This document shows, piece by piece, positions 33,934-44,810 of a stretch of 64,000 bases of DNA (the first letter of the stretch is position 1; each line of letters opens with the position of its first letter). The translations under genes were made by a program, and so were the position numbers. The notes beneath the pieces were generated by a model, which saw only the letters and a list, made by a program, of their open reading frames with translations, did not search any database and was not told the DNA's origin. The DNA comes from Acanthosoma haemorrhoidale (taxonomy: Eukaryota; Arthropoda; Insecta; Hemiptera; Acanthosomatidae): contig OV884011.1 in NCBI GenBank assembly GCA_930367205.1, forward strand, positions 122,261,866 through 122,325,865. The letters are read 5' to 3'.

Positions 33934-36040
33934 ATCATGATTGGTGATAATGATAATATTGTGTAATGAATTTTTATTTCAGTAATTTTAATTTAAACTT
34001 TTCCCTATTTGTTGAAGGGAGGCAGTGCACTTGCACTCTGCATATATGCTTTTACTATACTGCTCTGCTTATATATGCTATACCATTCGGCTGGAAAGCT
34101 GACTATGCCAATGACCATAAATTACCAGCTTTCACATAGCCATCCGAGTGCGAATTATAAAAGTTACGCAATAATGATAATGACCCGGTGGAAATCTCTT
34201 TAATCAGTGTTTATCTATCCAACACTAGTCCATGGATTTGTATTTAAGTACTAAGCACAGTCGTATGTTGTTTTTTTTTATAAATTCTCACGCCATTGTT
34301 ATGTTTCATTCGGACGACTCTGTCACAAAGACTTCTAAGAGTACGCGTTTACATTTTATTTGTGTCACTCACATCTACGTCATGCGATAAAGAACTAGTT
34401 TTTCGCCCGCACCGAGTTATATTTAACAAAAACCGGACGAGTACCCGGCTAGATAGATCCTTCTGCAGTGCACCCAACCCGATAACAAGACTCGTGAAAA
34501 CCGAAGTGAACTCGTTCGAAGTCAGTGAAAAATACCGCTTATTACCCGTTATAGAACGGTTCTTGTTTCAACTTGTGATTGCTAATTTATTAATTTTCGC
34601 GTTTATTTCCTTTGGGTTTTCCGGTGATTGTGGGCCCCCCACCTGAATCGGGCCAATAAGTTATTACTTATTGATCCCTCTTACTAACAACAGGACAATA
34701 ATATGGGATGTTTATTTAGTAGCGATTACTCAGCAACGTAAACAATGATACGACGTTTTGTCTTAGCCAAATCTAACAGGAGGTGGTACTAGTATGTTAT
34801 TATGACAGTACACGTTATAGGTGGTAACAAATTTATGTTAACTTTAACATTGAAGTCGTATGTATTCCTACTGTTGAGTGTTTTTGTTTTTTTAGTTTAA
34901 TATAAGTGAATATTTCTTTTTCTATTTCATGAAAAAAAAACAATGACTATACTCGCACTTACATTTAGTATACGAATCCTACTGTTTTCCGACACGACCG
35001 TACTACATTCACATTCCTCCAGCTGACACTACAATTTCATTACATTCCCCTATTTTTTTTTCAAATTCTTCTATTTATTTGTGTTTATCTCAGCTTCTTG
35101 AAGAAGTATTATTGCATATTCGTAGTTCCAAGAAAAATCATAACGTTTCAGCACAACAGTTCATACTGTCGTTGATTATTATTCTCGAAATAATAAATAA
35201 GTAAATACTCTAAGCACTACTTAAAACAACTATATAGTTGTAATCACGAGAAAACTTTTTAACTCAATGTGGAACTTTATGGAGTTATGAGTGAGGTTTT
35301 CTTATGACGATGACTATATGTGAAATTTGCAACCGCCTGTTTACCTCTTAGTAAGAGTGGCCATTATGACAAACCTATCCTAAAAGTTTTGAAGCTTATC
35401 ACTAGTTATAAAAATAATTAAAGGGAATTACTTGGTTGATTACTTTGATCTTTTAACATATTAATAAATAGTCGACGTAGCCAATGGAGCCCTTAATTGC
35501 GAGCCAGGAAAATATAGACATCTAAATACCTGAAATTAAAAACAAATTCTACAAAATATTATGACAGGTATTATAAATAACACAATTATACATGTTGTTA
35601 TCATTTATGTATTTTTTACGATCCATTTCTCAATAAAAAATGCTTTTTTATACCCAGAATTAAATACACCGCACTTGACCGACCGATGTTTTATAACTGT
35701 GGCAGTATAAAAAAAGTAGATCAAGTTAATTAAACTAACGATGAAACTAAATAATATTTTACATAGGCTGCAATCTATTTCTAGTTTCTGTTTTGGTCAC
35801 GATTCTGAATTTTACTGGCGTAAGGATCGCCAATATTTAATTCATGGGACAGCAATTGAATGATCTTGCCTCCCTACGTCGTGAATTGACCCAGTCCTTT
35901 TTTTATCGTGCAGGTTTTGTCTTATCCAAACCCTGTTAAATTATTTTCTTTAGTGTTAGTAAACACATAAAATGCATCTAGTTTCTGCATCTGCACCCAA
36001 CACGGTGTTGGAGTTGATGAATTAAAAGACGTAGGAGGAA
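33934..36040. other. AT-rich DNA upstream of the gem exons
   Basis: No exon of the CP2 factor or any other gene is recognised here. The longest frame (34296-34646, 116 codons) has no domain I can name and sits in sequence without clear splice sites. If gem extends to the left, this is intron. Confidence 0.4.
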
Positions 36041-36340
36041 ATGAGACTGGGAGATTAAACAATAGAGATAGGTGGTGGATAGAGAGAGAGCGAGAATGTG
36101 AGAGTGGTGGTGGGGATAGAAAGCCAAGATGGCCGCCGCTGGATACCAGTTTGGAGCCAGTGGGGACCGGATTTTGCCAGTTAGTTGCACGTATCAGTGG
36201 TTTGCTGTGGCACCAGTACTCTCATCTAACTGCCCCGTTCCCTCTTCTACTCTACGTCGTCGTCTTCTCCCCCTCCCCTTCTAGAGAGTATTCACAATCT
36301 CATCCACAGCTCGCCGACATATCCCAGTCCAATTAACGAA
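36040..36340 (+). promoter_or_regulatory. Candidate promoter and first exon, possibly of gem
   Basis: This patch is clearly richer in GC than its surroundings. It carries a GAGAGAGAGCGAGA stretch (about 36080-36095), a motif type common at insect promoters. It also has GCCAAGATGGCCGCC (36123-36137), which fits a YY1/Pho site and nearly fits the TISU initiator in which the ATG itself starts translation. From ATG 36129 a 51-codon frame runs to 36284. A possible but weak donor (GCAC|GTATCA, about 36190) would leave a phase compatible with the exon at 37188. This is inference from motifs; no transcript evidence is available. Confidence 0.35.
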
Positions 36341-36743
36341 TGAGTGTTTTTATCCGCCGTCAGCCAACGCTTGTTAAACTGTTATTATTATCGTCATCCA
36401 GGCAATGCTTCTACAATACAAATACAAAATGGAATCCGTTCGCGTCGAGGGCTACGCCGAAGCAATTCCACACAACCACTACATTAGCTGACGACAGGTT
36501 TTTACTTCAACTGAATACGCTGGTAGTAAAGAGAAGTGGGCCCTTTGGACTTGGTTTTTCTTCCAGATGTAACTATGACCCCGTTGTTTATGTCTGGCCG
36601 GGGAGAAGATATGCTTCTGGTCCTTCATAGTGTTCCTCTGGTTTGACAGTGATCTAAGCTAGTCAGTTAAAGGATTTTTAAAAAAATAATTGAACTGTGC
36701 TTTGTGCCTGAGTTTGGCCCTATGAACTTTTATTGAGGACGTC

Positions 36744-37037
36744 ATGTACGTTATTGTTTACACCATTACAATGACTGTAGGTGATTTAGAATTGTGTGCT
36801 GATTTCTACCATAGTTTGACACAACCATCAAATGACTCTCTTCGAATGCGCTTGCTTGGAAAGCAATTTGCTGTCAAGAGGCTGAACAAGAATGTTTGCA
36901 TACGTGACAGATTCAATTACTGTCAAAATGTCTCACCTCTTCTTAAGCACAGATTGAGAGCCATCAACCTGAGACATCTTCCTAAAAGCAGTCGTGAATC
37001 ATTGCTATCTAGAAATTTAGTCAAAACGTTAGTATAA
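36744..37037 (+). CDS. Unrecognised open frame of 97 codons
   Basis: The frame has a balanced amino-acid composition rich in Arg, Asn and Leu ('LRMRLLGKQFAVKRLNKN', 'NYCQNVSPLLKHRLRAINLRHL'), unlike the low-complexity frames around it. It may start at an acceptor (CTGTAG|GTGATT, about 36780) and not at the ATG. It lies 150 bases before the first recognised gem exon, but I know no CP2-family protein with this sequence. It could be an exon of another transcript or a transposon fragment. Confidence 0.3.
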   Translation: MYVIVYTITMTVGDLELCADFYHSLTQPSNDSLRMRLLGKQFAVKRLNKNVCIRDRFNYCQNVSPLLKHRLRAINLRHLPKSSRESLLSRNLVKTLV

Positions 37038-37187
37038 ATTATTGAGTTAAATGAGATAATTCTCTATTGGACACTTCTTTTTAAGTTATGTCTATCATAA
37101 CCACTTTATTCCAAGGCCATTCATTATTGTGCCAAGAATGATTTGTTATTGATGGTGTTCAGTGTTTTATTGGTATACTTTTTCTAG

Positions 37188-37281
37188 GAACAAATGCAGA
37201 CCAATTGTTTCATCTACAAATGTGCCCAAAGAGGAGCCACCACCGAAACAAGAAATAAGTTCTCCTGACAGTCCAGCTCAG
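37188..37281 (+). CDS. gem/CP2 exon: proline- and serine-rich linker
   Basis: The exon is bounded by TTTTCTAG acceptor and CAG|GTAATT donor. It has 94 bases: one base completing a codon and 31 codons (starting NKCRPIVSS, ending SSPDSPAQ). It ends in phase 0, as required by the next exon. CP2-family proteins have a poorly conserved Ser/Pro-rich linker between the DNA-binding and SAM-like domains, and the content and position fit that. The acidic 'PKEEPP' stretch could be a modification or interaction site, which is inference. Assignment to gem rests on splice phase and proximity. Confidence 0.6.
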
Positions 37282-38305
37282 GTAATTCTTATATTTCCAG
37301 TTGAAGCTTCAATTCCCTATCTACTCTTTAAAACTTGTATAGTTAATGATGTCATTGATATTCTTCTTTTAAATGTTAATGAAATTAGGGTGCCTAGAGT
37401 AATTTAATTCTTGTTGTTTATTAACCAAATTATTATCACATGAACTTATCAATTATTAACTTCATTTCAGTTGCTTAGCATTAAATGCATCCAGAGATGC
37501 AATTATCCAGAAATTAAAAAAAGTAAACTTAATTTTTGGAACCCAACCCTTTAACTTGAACTTAGTTTTTTCTTTAATCTATACTTTAATTAAATGCAGT
37601 TTTTTCTTTAATATATATTTTAATTAAATGCATAGTACAAATATAGAATATAAGAATACAATTTATAATTATATATGTATATGTATAGAAGAAAATTGTC
37701 TGTTCTGGGAATGTGTTCCCTATGAACTACAACTTACAAATAAACAAATCTAACTCTTGCTTATCTAGAAGAAACAATAAATTACATGAAGGGGATATCT
37801 CAAATTTAAACATGTATTATCTGAAAATTTGTTTAAATACCATCTTCCTAGAAACATAGGGATTCTTTCTGACTGTACTATAGCAAGTCGTGGCCGCAAG
37901 AGCCAACAGAAAGCCCATTGTAGGAAGATATCTCTGACTTGTCGCCTATGCAGAAGTAAAGTGGAATCTATACAGCATAGGAGTTCGAACTATCAGGTTC
38001 TGGCTACAAGGGCGAAAAAAGGAATGCTAAATGCTAAAGACAGATAAATAAAAAATTATATATATTAGCTTAAACATGCTTCTAGTAAAAAATAGGTTAA
38101 TTCTCTAAATCAGGGAATGATATTGGGTTAGTGCGTGAGTAAAGAAAATTTTGCTTATTGGTTTAAAATTAATTCTAAAATAAAATAATACATAGTACAG
38201 AAGGAATGGTGGGCAGTGGTGGAAATTATGAAGCTAAGCGCTGATTATTTGAACTGATTCAGATCAATTTCCCTTGATCTTGAACCAGGCTCATTAAAGT
38301 TTGTA

Positions 38306-38414
38306 CGAGGGCGGCCTGAAAAGTTTCGACCTAACAAAGCTTTTATTTCACTAGCTTTTATTTATTTTACTATCATCTTCATGCTGAGGTTGGAAACTTT
38401 TCAGACCACCTGTG
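38306..38414. mobile_element. Mariner-type MITE, copy 2 (in gem intron)
   Basis: This 109-bp element starts CGAGGGCGGCCTGAAAAG and ends with the complement of CACAGGTGGTCTGAAAAG, so it is the inverse of the copy at 9484-9587. TA dinucleotides flank both ends (38304-38305 and 38415-38416). The two arms continue with a CGACCT or CAACCT stretch. It lies in the intron before the SAM exon of gem. Confidence 0.85.
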
Positions 38415-38416
38415 TA

Positions 38417-40053
38417 AGAATACCGTTGCGACAGCAGCTTAAAACTAAAGGCTTAATTCACCGTGCGTCTGTATAACATTCGTTAATAGCAACAGAGTGT
38501 AAAGAAATAAAAATTTTGTGTGGTATGGCTGACATTTAATTAATAAAAAATATTTTGATTCTAAAATAATGATATCCCTAAAATTTAATAGTACAAAATA
38601 TAGACATGAAGAGCTTCAAATGATAGTTTTGAAACAAGAAAACATGCAAATGCTATATGCCATATCTTCATGCTAATTCTTTTAGGGGTTGGGTAGTGAA
38701 TTTTGACTTGTAGATGAGCACTATGATCATAGTCTTCTTGTGTTAAGATTTCCACTTCCGTGGGAAAATGCTAGTTTAAATATAAAAAAAAGGGAAATGA
38801 TTCATGTATAAATAAGTCCAGTACAATTTTAAGAGCATTTTTACTTTTAAAAAAAAATCTCAATAGTCGCACTTTCTGACTAGGTGCCCTTTGACCTGGT
38901 GGTACGAGTATGTAGTCTTGTTTTGCGAAGATGCTTAGTTCGCCCAATAATGTTACAAATAATAGCAACCCTATAAAAATAGTTAAGATAATTTTATTAA
39001 TTAACTTGATTGAAAATGTCCACATTTTTTACAAAAAAGAAAAATATTTAAGATGCAAATGATAATTGAATTACAATTTAAAAATGTGATTATTTATTTT
39101 TAATATGGTGAATGATAATTTCTTTGAAGGTTTTCATAGTGAAAATATATTTAAGTACTTCGATTAGCAGGATGCCATTGTCACTTTTTATGTTAAGGAT
39201 TTAAACCTCAAGTTGGTTACTGCGAATGGTCCAACAATTTCTGATGGTACCACAAATCTAAAAGACGATACTGGTATTTCGATTAACAGAAGCAGTCACA
39301 ATAAAAAAAGTCAAAACAACTTCAGTTACTTAAAGATACATAAAATTAAGCCGATGAAAATAAAAGTAGTAAATGACCAGGTTTATTTCAACAAGAAGTG
39401 TTTAATGTAGTCTGCCAAAAAAAATTTTTTTTTTTTTTCAAAGATATGCTGACTGTCAAACAATCTACATGACTTGGATTAACTGAGTTTCTTTCTGATC
39501 TGTAGATTGAGGGTAACTGATAAGAGCATTTGTTCCAGACCACAACAAACCGGGCTTGAATAAACAATTGATCTGTTGAAAAACTCTCTATAACAGTTTC
39601 TTCCTATCACTTTAGTTAGATTTGAGTGTATCACAGACAAGCTGACTAAATAAAATTGTACTGTATGGTGAAATATTGTATTGTACTCAAGTTAGTGATA
39701 AAGTAGAGTAATGTAACTGTATTACTTGTAGTGATTATTGTCACTGTTTATATAGTGCCAAGGTTTTCTAAATAAGCCGGAATTGCATTCCAAAAGAGCC
39801 CCGTAGCAGAAGAAAGGTTTTATACTGAACAAGAATTGGTGGGGACATATGTTCTGCCATAGTACCGAAGGACTTTTGGCAATCAACTTGTTAAATCTGT
39901 TGGATTTTTGCAAATTGACAGCTTGATTCTAATTAATTATATAATAATTAATAATGAACATCTTCAAAAAAAACAAAAAAACTGGTAAGGCACTAGATTC
40001 TTTTCAAGGGATTTTTTTTTTCTATTTTGTATATTGTCTACATCTTTCCAAAG
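38417..40053 (+). other. Rest of gem intron before the SAM exon
   Basis: Intronic AT-rich DNA. A 65-codon frame at 39213-39410 was inspected and not assigned. The pyrimidine-rich tract (40010-40050) leads to the acceptor CCAAAG at 40053. Confidence 0.5.
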
Positions 40054-40253
40054 GTTGAAGTAAGTTGCTGCCCTCGTGCAGACTGGGGCCCAGCTGAAAC
40101 ATCCCTCTGGCTCCAGGCTAACAGATACTCTGGTCACCATGGCAGTTTGGCCTCATACTCTGGTGCCGATCTTCTCCGTTTGTCTCGTGACGATCTTATT
40201 CAACTGTGCGGTCTTGCAGATGGGATTCGTCTTTACAATGCACTTCATGTCAG
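40054..40253 (+). CDS. gem/CP2 exon: SAM-like domain of a CP2/LSF-family transcription factor
   Basis: The exon has 200 bases, starts in phase 0 and ends in phase 2 at a GTAATT donor. After a short leader it encodes 'SLWLQANRYSGHHGSLASYSGADLLRLSRDDLIQLCGLADGIRLYNALHVR'-type sequence, the SAM/pointed-like domain of CP2 factors (vertebrate TFCP2/UBP1, insect gemini). The 'YSGADLLRLS' (from about 40165) and 'CGLADGIRLYNAL' blocks are diagnostic and separate it from the grainyhead branch, which lacks this domain. CP2 proteins bind DNA as oligomers in the nucleus, and this domain is involved in oligomerisation. The phase fits the exons on both sides. The DNA-binding domain is not in this window. 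Confidence 0.92.
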
Positions 40254-41648
40254 GTAATTATTTGTTATTATTATAAATTATTAGTTGTGGAATTGATTCC
40301 AATATTTTTAATTATTATTAATTAAAGGAATTAGACTATATTAACTAAGCTTGAGTGTTCTGCAGGATTAGCGCAGATAATTTGTTTATACAATCTCTCC
40401 ATTTCTATTCATTATTTGCTGCATTATGTTATTATTATATTTTTATTTATTATATTATGAATTGTAATAGTATTAAATTGGTGCTGTGTAGATAACTTCC
40501 ATTGAGTTTATAAATATATCTGATAATACAATATATATAATAATATAGATATATCAGAATACAGTTATAAACCACCTCTGGTTTAAATATTATTAAAACC
40601 TATAACCTAAAATAATTGAACTCGTAAAAATTTCATCTGAGAAGTAAATCATCATTTATGAAGTTCTACAACCTTAATTTTTCCTTAAGATTGTTAGATA
40701 GTTCCTCCCTTATAAAGCGGGCACACAATCAAGGAATCATTACTGCAACCTATCTCAGGTGAAGTATGATCTGTTGATTTTGAAATTACTATTTTTTTTT
40801 TTAAATTTAAAACTTACAACTTATTGCCTTATATACATAACAACACCTATTTTATCTTAAGTAAATCTTCATTGTCACTCTAAATATTACATGTTTCTGG
40901 GTACAGTAGGAACCTTATTATCCGAAACAAGGAAAGCTGACTCGGAACTTCTTTAACCAACTTTAATCTGAAAATAATTATGTTGCATTGTGGTTGAAGT
41001 GAGCTTCATCTATAAATAATATTACATGATGAGCATGTTGCGACGTTATAGAGGTCCATAAATTTATAGTGAAATAATAACTTTTCTTTTGTTTCCTCAC
41101 AATTTTTATTTTATGTAAAACGCTCAGCGCTTAATTAATACTCTTTTTGAATTTTCTATGACCTATTCAGGTTTCACTGTCTAATAATAATACCTTTCCA
41201 TACCTTTAGGCTAGTATTTATGTTAAAGTATATTTAACAATAAACACCACGACTATAAGTTTAATGGCCTGAGATTGCAAGTTACTATTTTTGTTTCTTA
41301 TAATGAAAAAAATGTATACTGTATATTTCAAATAAGAGGTTTTTAATCTTTATTCAACAGATCCTGAATTAGTTAGCACAATGCGAAGTTGCAGACATTA
41401 GTTTGATTGTCTTCCAGATCCTCCTGGTGTATGCTAAACTCTAGCAAGCTATTCACTAAAATTAAGAATGTTCTCTGAAATTGTTGTTTTTAAGAATAAA
41501 ATTACTAACAAAATAAAAAAAAAAATATGAGCTAATTCCCTTTATATCTAAAACCAAGCTTTTCCTTTAATCTTCTGAATGTAATGTATTTACAGTTTAA
41601 ATGATTTTCTCAACTAATTGTTTAATTCATTTTTTTTTTTTTTTTTAG
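40254..41648 (+). other. gem intron
   Basis: AT-rich intron between the SAM and C-terminal exons. A TA followed by CAGTAGGAACCTTATTATCC at 40902-40923 looks like a single terminus of a pogo/Tigger-type element, but I found no partner end. A poly-T tract (41630-41646) precedes the acceptor. Confidence 0.6.
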
Positions 41649-41896
41649 AGCTGTTGTTCCTAAACTAACGATGTATATCTGTGTGGATCCCCGGGATAGA
41701 GTATATAATGTAGTATACTTGTCTTCTCTAAACCCTGGAGAACTTCTAAGAAAAGTTTGTTATGCTGTTGGTCTCCCAGTCAATCAAGTTACTCAGATTT
41801 ATCTGCTCGGACCAGGCGAGATTAAACTTATGCCGACTGAAGATCTGGTGTCTCATCTACCTGATAACACTGCATACAATGTCACATTAATATCAG
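41649..41896 (+). CDS. gem/CP2 exon: C-terminal dimerisation region
   Basis: The exon (248 bases) follows a long pyrimidine tract and TTTTAG acceptor and ends at TCAG|GTGGGA. It encodes 'AVVPKLTMYICVD', then 'YNVVYLSSLNPGELLRKVCYAVGLPVNQVTQIYLLGPGEIKLMPTEDLV', ending 'YNVTLIS'. This matches the order of the CP2 C-terminal region in TFCP2 and UBP1 (a 'PRLTIYVC' strand, a 'YHAIYLEEL' strand, a helix, 'Q....YKQGPTGIH' and a final strand). The insert between the first two strands, which is Gln-rich in vertebrates, is very short here. It joins the SAM exon in phase (AG|A) and leaves one base for the last exon. Confidence 0.92.
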
Positions 41897-42299
41897 GTGG
41901 GATATTGCTTTCAGAAGGAGCAATAATTAACCCTATTCTAGATTTAGTCACAGTTTTCTCAAAGATTTAATATTATGTTTTTATTATTATTTGGGCTCTA
42001 TAAGTCACCGAATGATGGTGACACAGCCACTGTTCATTTCTTACTTTTCAAGGGTACTTCCCTTCTCCATACCCTCACTACGACTCACGTAATCTCCATC
42101 GTAATATTGAGCTGACAAGTAAAGGTGATGACTCTACATATGGAGCTGTAGTGGGGAAAGGCTCACTATTGAAAATTATGACATGAGTATACCACTTAAT
42201 AGAGCTGTACCTCTTTAGGTACTTTTAACAAGGCCCCAGGCAAGATCTTTAATATTTGTTAGATCTAAATATATTTATGAGTCTGTTGTTGTTTATAGT

Positions 42300-42599
42300 T
42301 CTATATCTTCACGGATTCCTATTGCCCTACGAGTCATTCCAAACTCTTATCTGACAAAGCCAGCAATACTCCACTTTTTTTTGATAGTTTTCATTATCAT
42401 AAACTGCAGAGATGCTTAGTGGAATTATGTTGGGTACCTGGATATTTGGCAGTTAGGGAAAATGATTGAGCTAATGAAATGGCAACACTTAAAGATTCAC
42501 AAATCATTGATGTACAAAGTTATGACTGCGCTATATCAAAAAAAAATAATATAATTTTGCAAGCATGGAAAACTGACTGGGGTAATCAAATTAAATTAG
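42300..42599 (+). pseudogene. LINE RNase H domain remnant, 5' side of piggyBac insertion
   Basis: The + strand shows an RNase H end as found in I- and R1-type and some jockey-type LINEs: 'HKLQRCLVELCWVPGYLAVREND*ANEMA' (about 42397-42485; * is an in-frame stop), then a linker ending 'AWKTDWGNQIKL'. The block 'CWVPGHVGIRGNEKAD' is the usual form. The frame is cut at the piggyBac terminus at 42600 and resumes at 44642. The upstream limit is unclear; sequence from about 41980 may also belong to it. Confidence 0.65.
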
Positions 42600-44641
42600 C
42601 CCCTTGACATACAAATAAATATTACTATTTAATATTAATAATGTACTATTTAATTTAATTAATGGCTCAACTGTGGACACGTGTACAAACTTTGAAAAAG
42701 AACGTTTTATTTTCAAGTTTACATCGCTATGTAACGTTTAATAAAGTAGATATATAATGTAATGTGCAATAGTTAAGTAATACTATAAAACAATAGTTTA
42801 CTAGTTCAGTAAAGTATAATACATCTCAAAAAATTTTGGAATATGCAGTGGAACTAGACATGTCTTACACTGCCAAGTTGTTTCATGCACACATGGCATC
42901 TCTTTGCAGGATGTTGCTTTTTAACTGTCAGAGGTATATGTTCGGGAAAATGTGCCCAATTTTTGGCTTGTAACCGAGTTGGGCATTCGCCTTCGACAGT
43001 TTGCTGTGTGTTGGATAGTTCAGAAAGTTCAAAGTACACAGCATGTCTTCTGCAATATTCAATCGAAAATTCACGATTGATTGCTTTTGTGAAGTAGGCA
43101 ACTTCAAAAATAAGACAAAAACATTGTATTATAAATAGCTAAATCGAATCCTTTTACACACTTTCGCATGAGAGGGAAACATGCAAGACATTGGTCTTGC
43201 CTGTCGACATCTCCCATTCTGCGATTGTAGTCCACAACACAGGTTCTTCTTAGCCTCCCTTCTTTCTTCTTATTTTTCCCGTATTAACCATTTCTGCTGT
43301 AGAGAGTTTCGTGCTTATTATATACACATCCTTCTTGTCATGCCAGCTTAAGGACAGAATACCTCTTGCTTCTCCTTATTTTAGCTTATACAATGCCAGC
43401 TTCTTTGGCATATTTTTCCGATTTTTTTTCTCACTGTTCCAACAACACTTGTATTTTTTTCATTTTGAATAAATTAGGAGACGAATACCAATTATCCTAG
43501 TACATAGTATATCCTTTCCCTATAAGGGTTTCGGCTATTTGCATGACTTCACTTTCCGATACGGGTTCATCACTTCCTGGAGTTTTGTCTTGTCCTGTGT
43601 AAATTTTAAACTGATAGCAATACCTAGAATTTCATTCGTACAATTTATAAAATTTAATTCCAAATCTTGCTCGCTTGGATACTCTGAATTGTCTATACTT
43701 AAGCCACCCTCTGAATTTCATTAGAGATTTGTCTATGATGATATTTTCTTCAGGAATATAGAACTGTTGAAATCGTTTACGAGGCATAATTTTTGAAAAT
43801 ATGGGTGTTTCTATTATTTTTTGCTTTGAGCAATACACATCTATTTCATATTTTTTTACCTGCGACATTATAATGCATAATGTAATATGTAAAATATCCT
43901 CTAACTTCATCATTTGTTAGTGGATACCACCAGTCCATGTTCATTTTCATATTCTGTTCCATTTCCATTTGTGCTGCATGTCTATTTGTTTCTCTGACTA
44001 TCATTTCAAAAAAGTCATCACATATAACTTGTTTGAAAACACATAAAGGTGTTGCATTTGTACCCAATCTTCGTAGAACAGAGCAATTTATGCCTGCAGT
44101 TTCAGACAATTGTTTTATATTGGCAATATTTTCTTTTTCTTTCCAATTTCATTCATCCTCATCAGATTCGTCACTGCTTGAAATAGGTCTTGCACGTTTA
44201 CGCACATTTTGTCAAATAGACCTAGCTTCACTTGAATACTCAACAGTATAAATACTTTTATGACCATTTTCAATATCACTATCATCACCTTCACATAATA
44301 CATCCAACTGAGACATGTTGGGAGCTCTAACTCTAATTTTTATTAAATTCAAATATGTACGACGTATTGCAATCTCAGTATTGTACTGATTACCGCTTTC
44401 ATCGTGCGTCGTTTACTGGTTTAGCCGATGCCATTTTGTTTATCGGTACTGTTGAGACAGGGAAAACATCTTAAACAAAATAGGATCAAGGCACAACTGC
44501 AGCAGTTAAAGAATTAAATAATATACTGCACGGCGTTCTTCAAAGAAAGTACTTGGCGTCTCGGAGACGTCACTGACTCATGAGTCTACAATGACAAATG
44601 AAATGACGGACATCTCACAGACGTCATTGTATGTTAAGGGG
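42600..44641 (-). mobile_element. piggyBac-family DNA transposon
   Basis: The element spans 2042 bp. The left end reads CCCCTTGACATACAA (42600-42614). The right end, as complement, reads CCCCTTAACATACAA, 14 of 15 identical. TTAA follows the right end (44642-44645), and TTAG, a one-base variant, precedes the left end (42596-42599), as expected for piggyBac's TTAA target. Inside is a broken minus-strand transposase. The right subterminal region has repeated GACGTCA motifs (44567-44630). It is inserted into a LINE within the last gem intron. Confidence 0.88.
42854..44316 (-). pseudogene. piggyBac transposase, inactivated
   Basis: The minus strand from ATG 44316 encodes an acidic N terminus ('EGDDSDIENGHKS'), then the DDE_Tnp_1_7 region. 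Recognisable blocks are 'FFEMIVRETNRHA' (44030), 'PLTNDEVRGYFTYYI' (43925-43880), 'TPIFSKIMPRKRFQQF' (43800), 'IDKSLMKFRG' with the first catalytic Asp (about 43735), 'RARFGIKFYKL' (43670) and 'DNWYSSPNLF' with the second Asp (43500). The C-terminal Cys-rich end begins ('RCHVC', about 42890) but stops short. Several stops and frame changes are present, one just before 'DNWYSS'. No active enzyme can be made. Confidence 0.88.
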
Positions 44642-44645
44642 TTAA

Positions 44646-44810
44646 GAACAGTAAAATCATCTAGTAGAAATTGGGTTAACTCTGTAATAAAAGGGAAAAG
44701 GTAATTTGGCACGGCTTATAATCTGTCCTACAAGGCTCACCCACAGTCACCTAATATCTACCACCATCTTTATTGCAAATCATATTCTGATGGATTACTA
44801 ACAGTTTGTT
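44646..44810 (+). pseudogene. LINE remnant, 3' side of piggyBac insertion
   Basis: If the piggyBac and one TTAA are ignored, the LINE frame continues directly: 'NQIKL' on the left, then 'RTVKSSSRNWVNSVIK' on the right. After a frame change comes a 'PTRLTHSHLIS' block (about 44722-44755), matching the 'IGHTRLTHGYL' block that follows RNase H in I- and R1-type LINEs. The fragment then fades. Confidence 0.6.

Noticed and set aside
34296..34646. 116-codon + strand frame upstream of gem
   Set aside because: No similarity to CP2 proteins or other known domains; no convincing splice sites; likely chance.
39213..39410. 65-codon frame in the gem intron as a possible exon
   Set aside because: Phase and content do not fit CP2 proteins, and the exons on either side already join in phase without it.
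40902..40980. Tigger-like terminus (TA followed by CAGTAGGAACCTTATTATCC)
   Set aside because: Only one end is visible and no partner terminus or transposase was found in the intron, so it is not annotated as an element.
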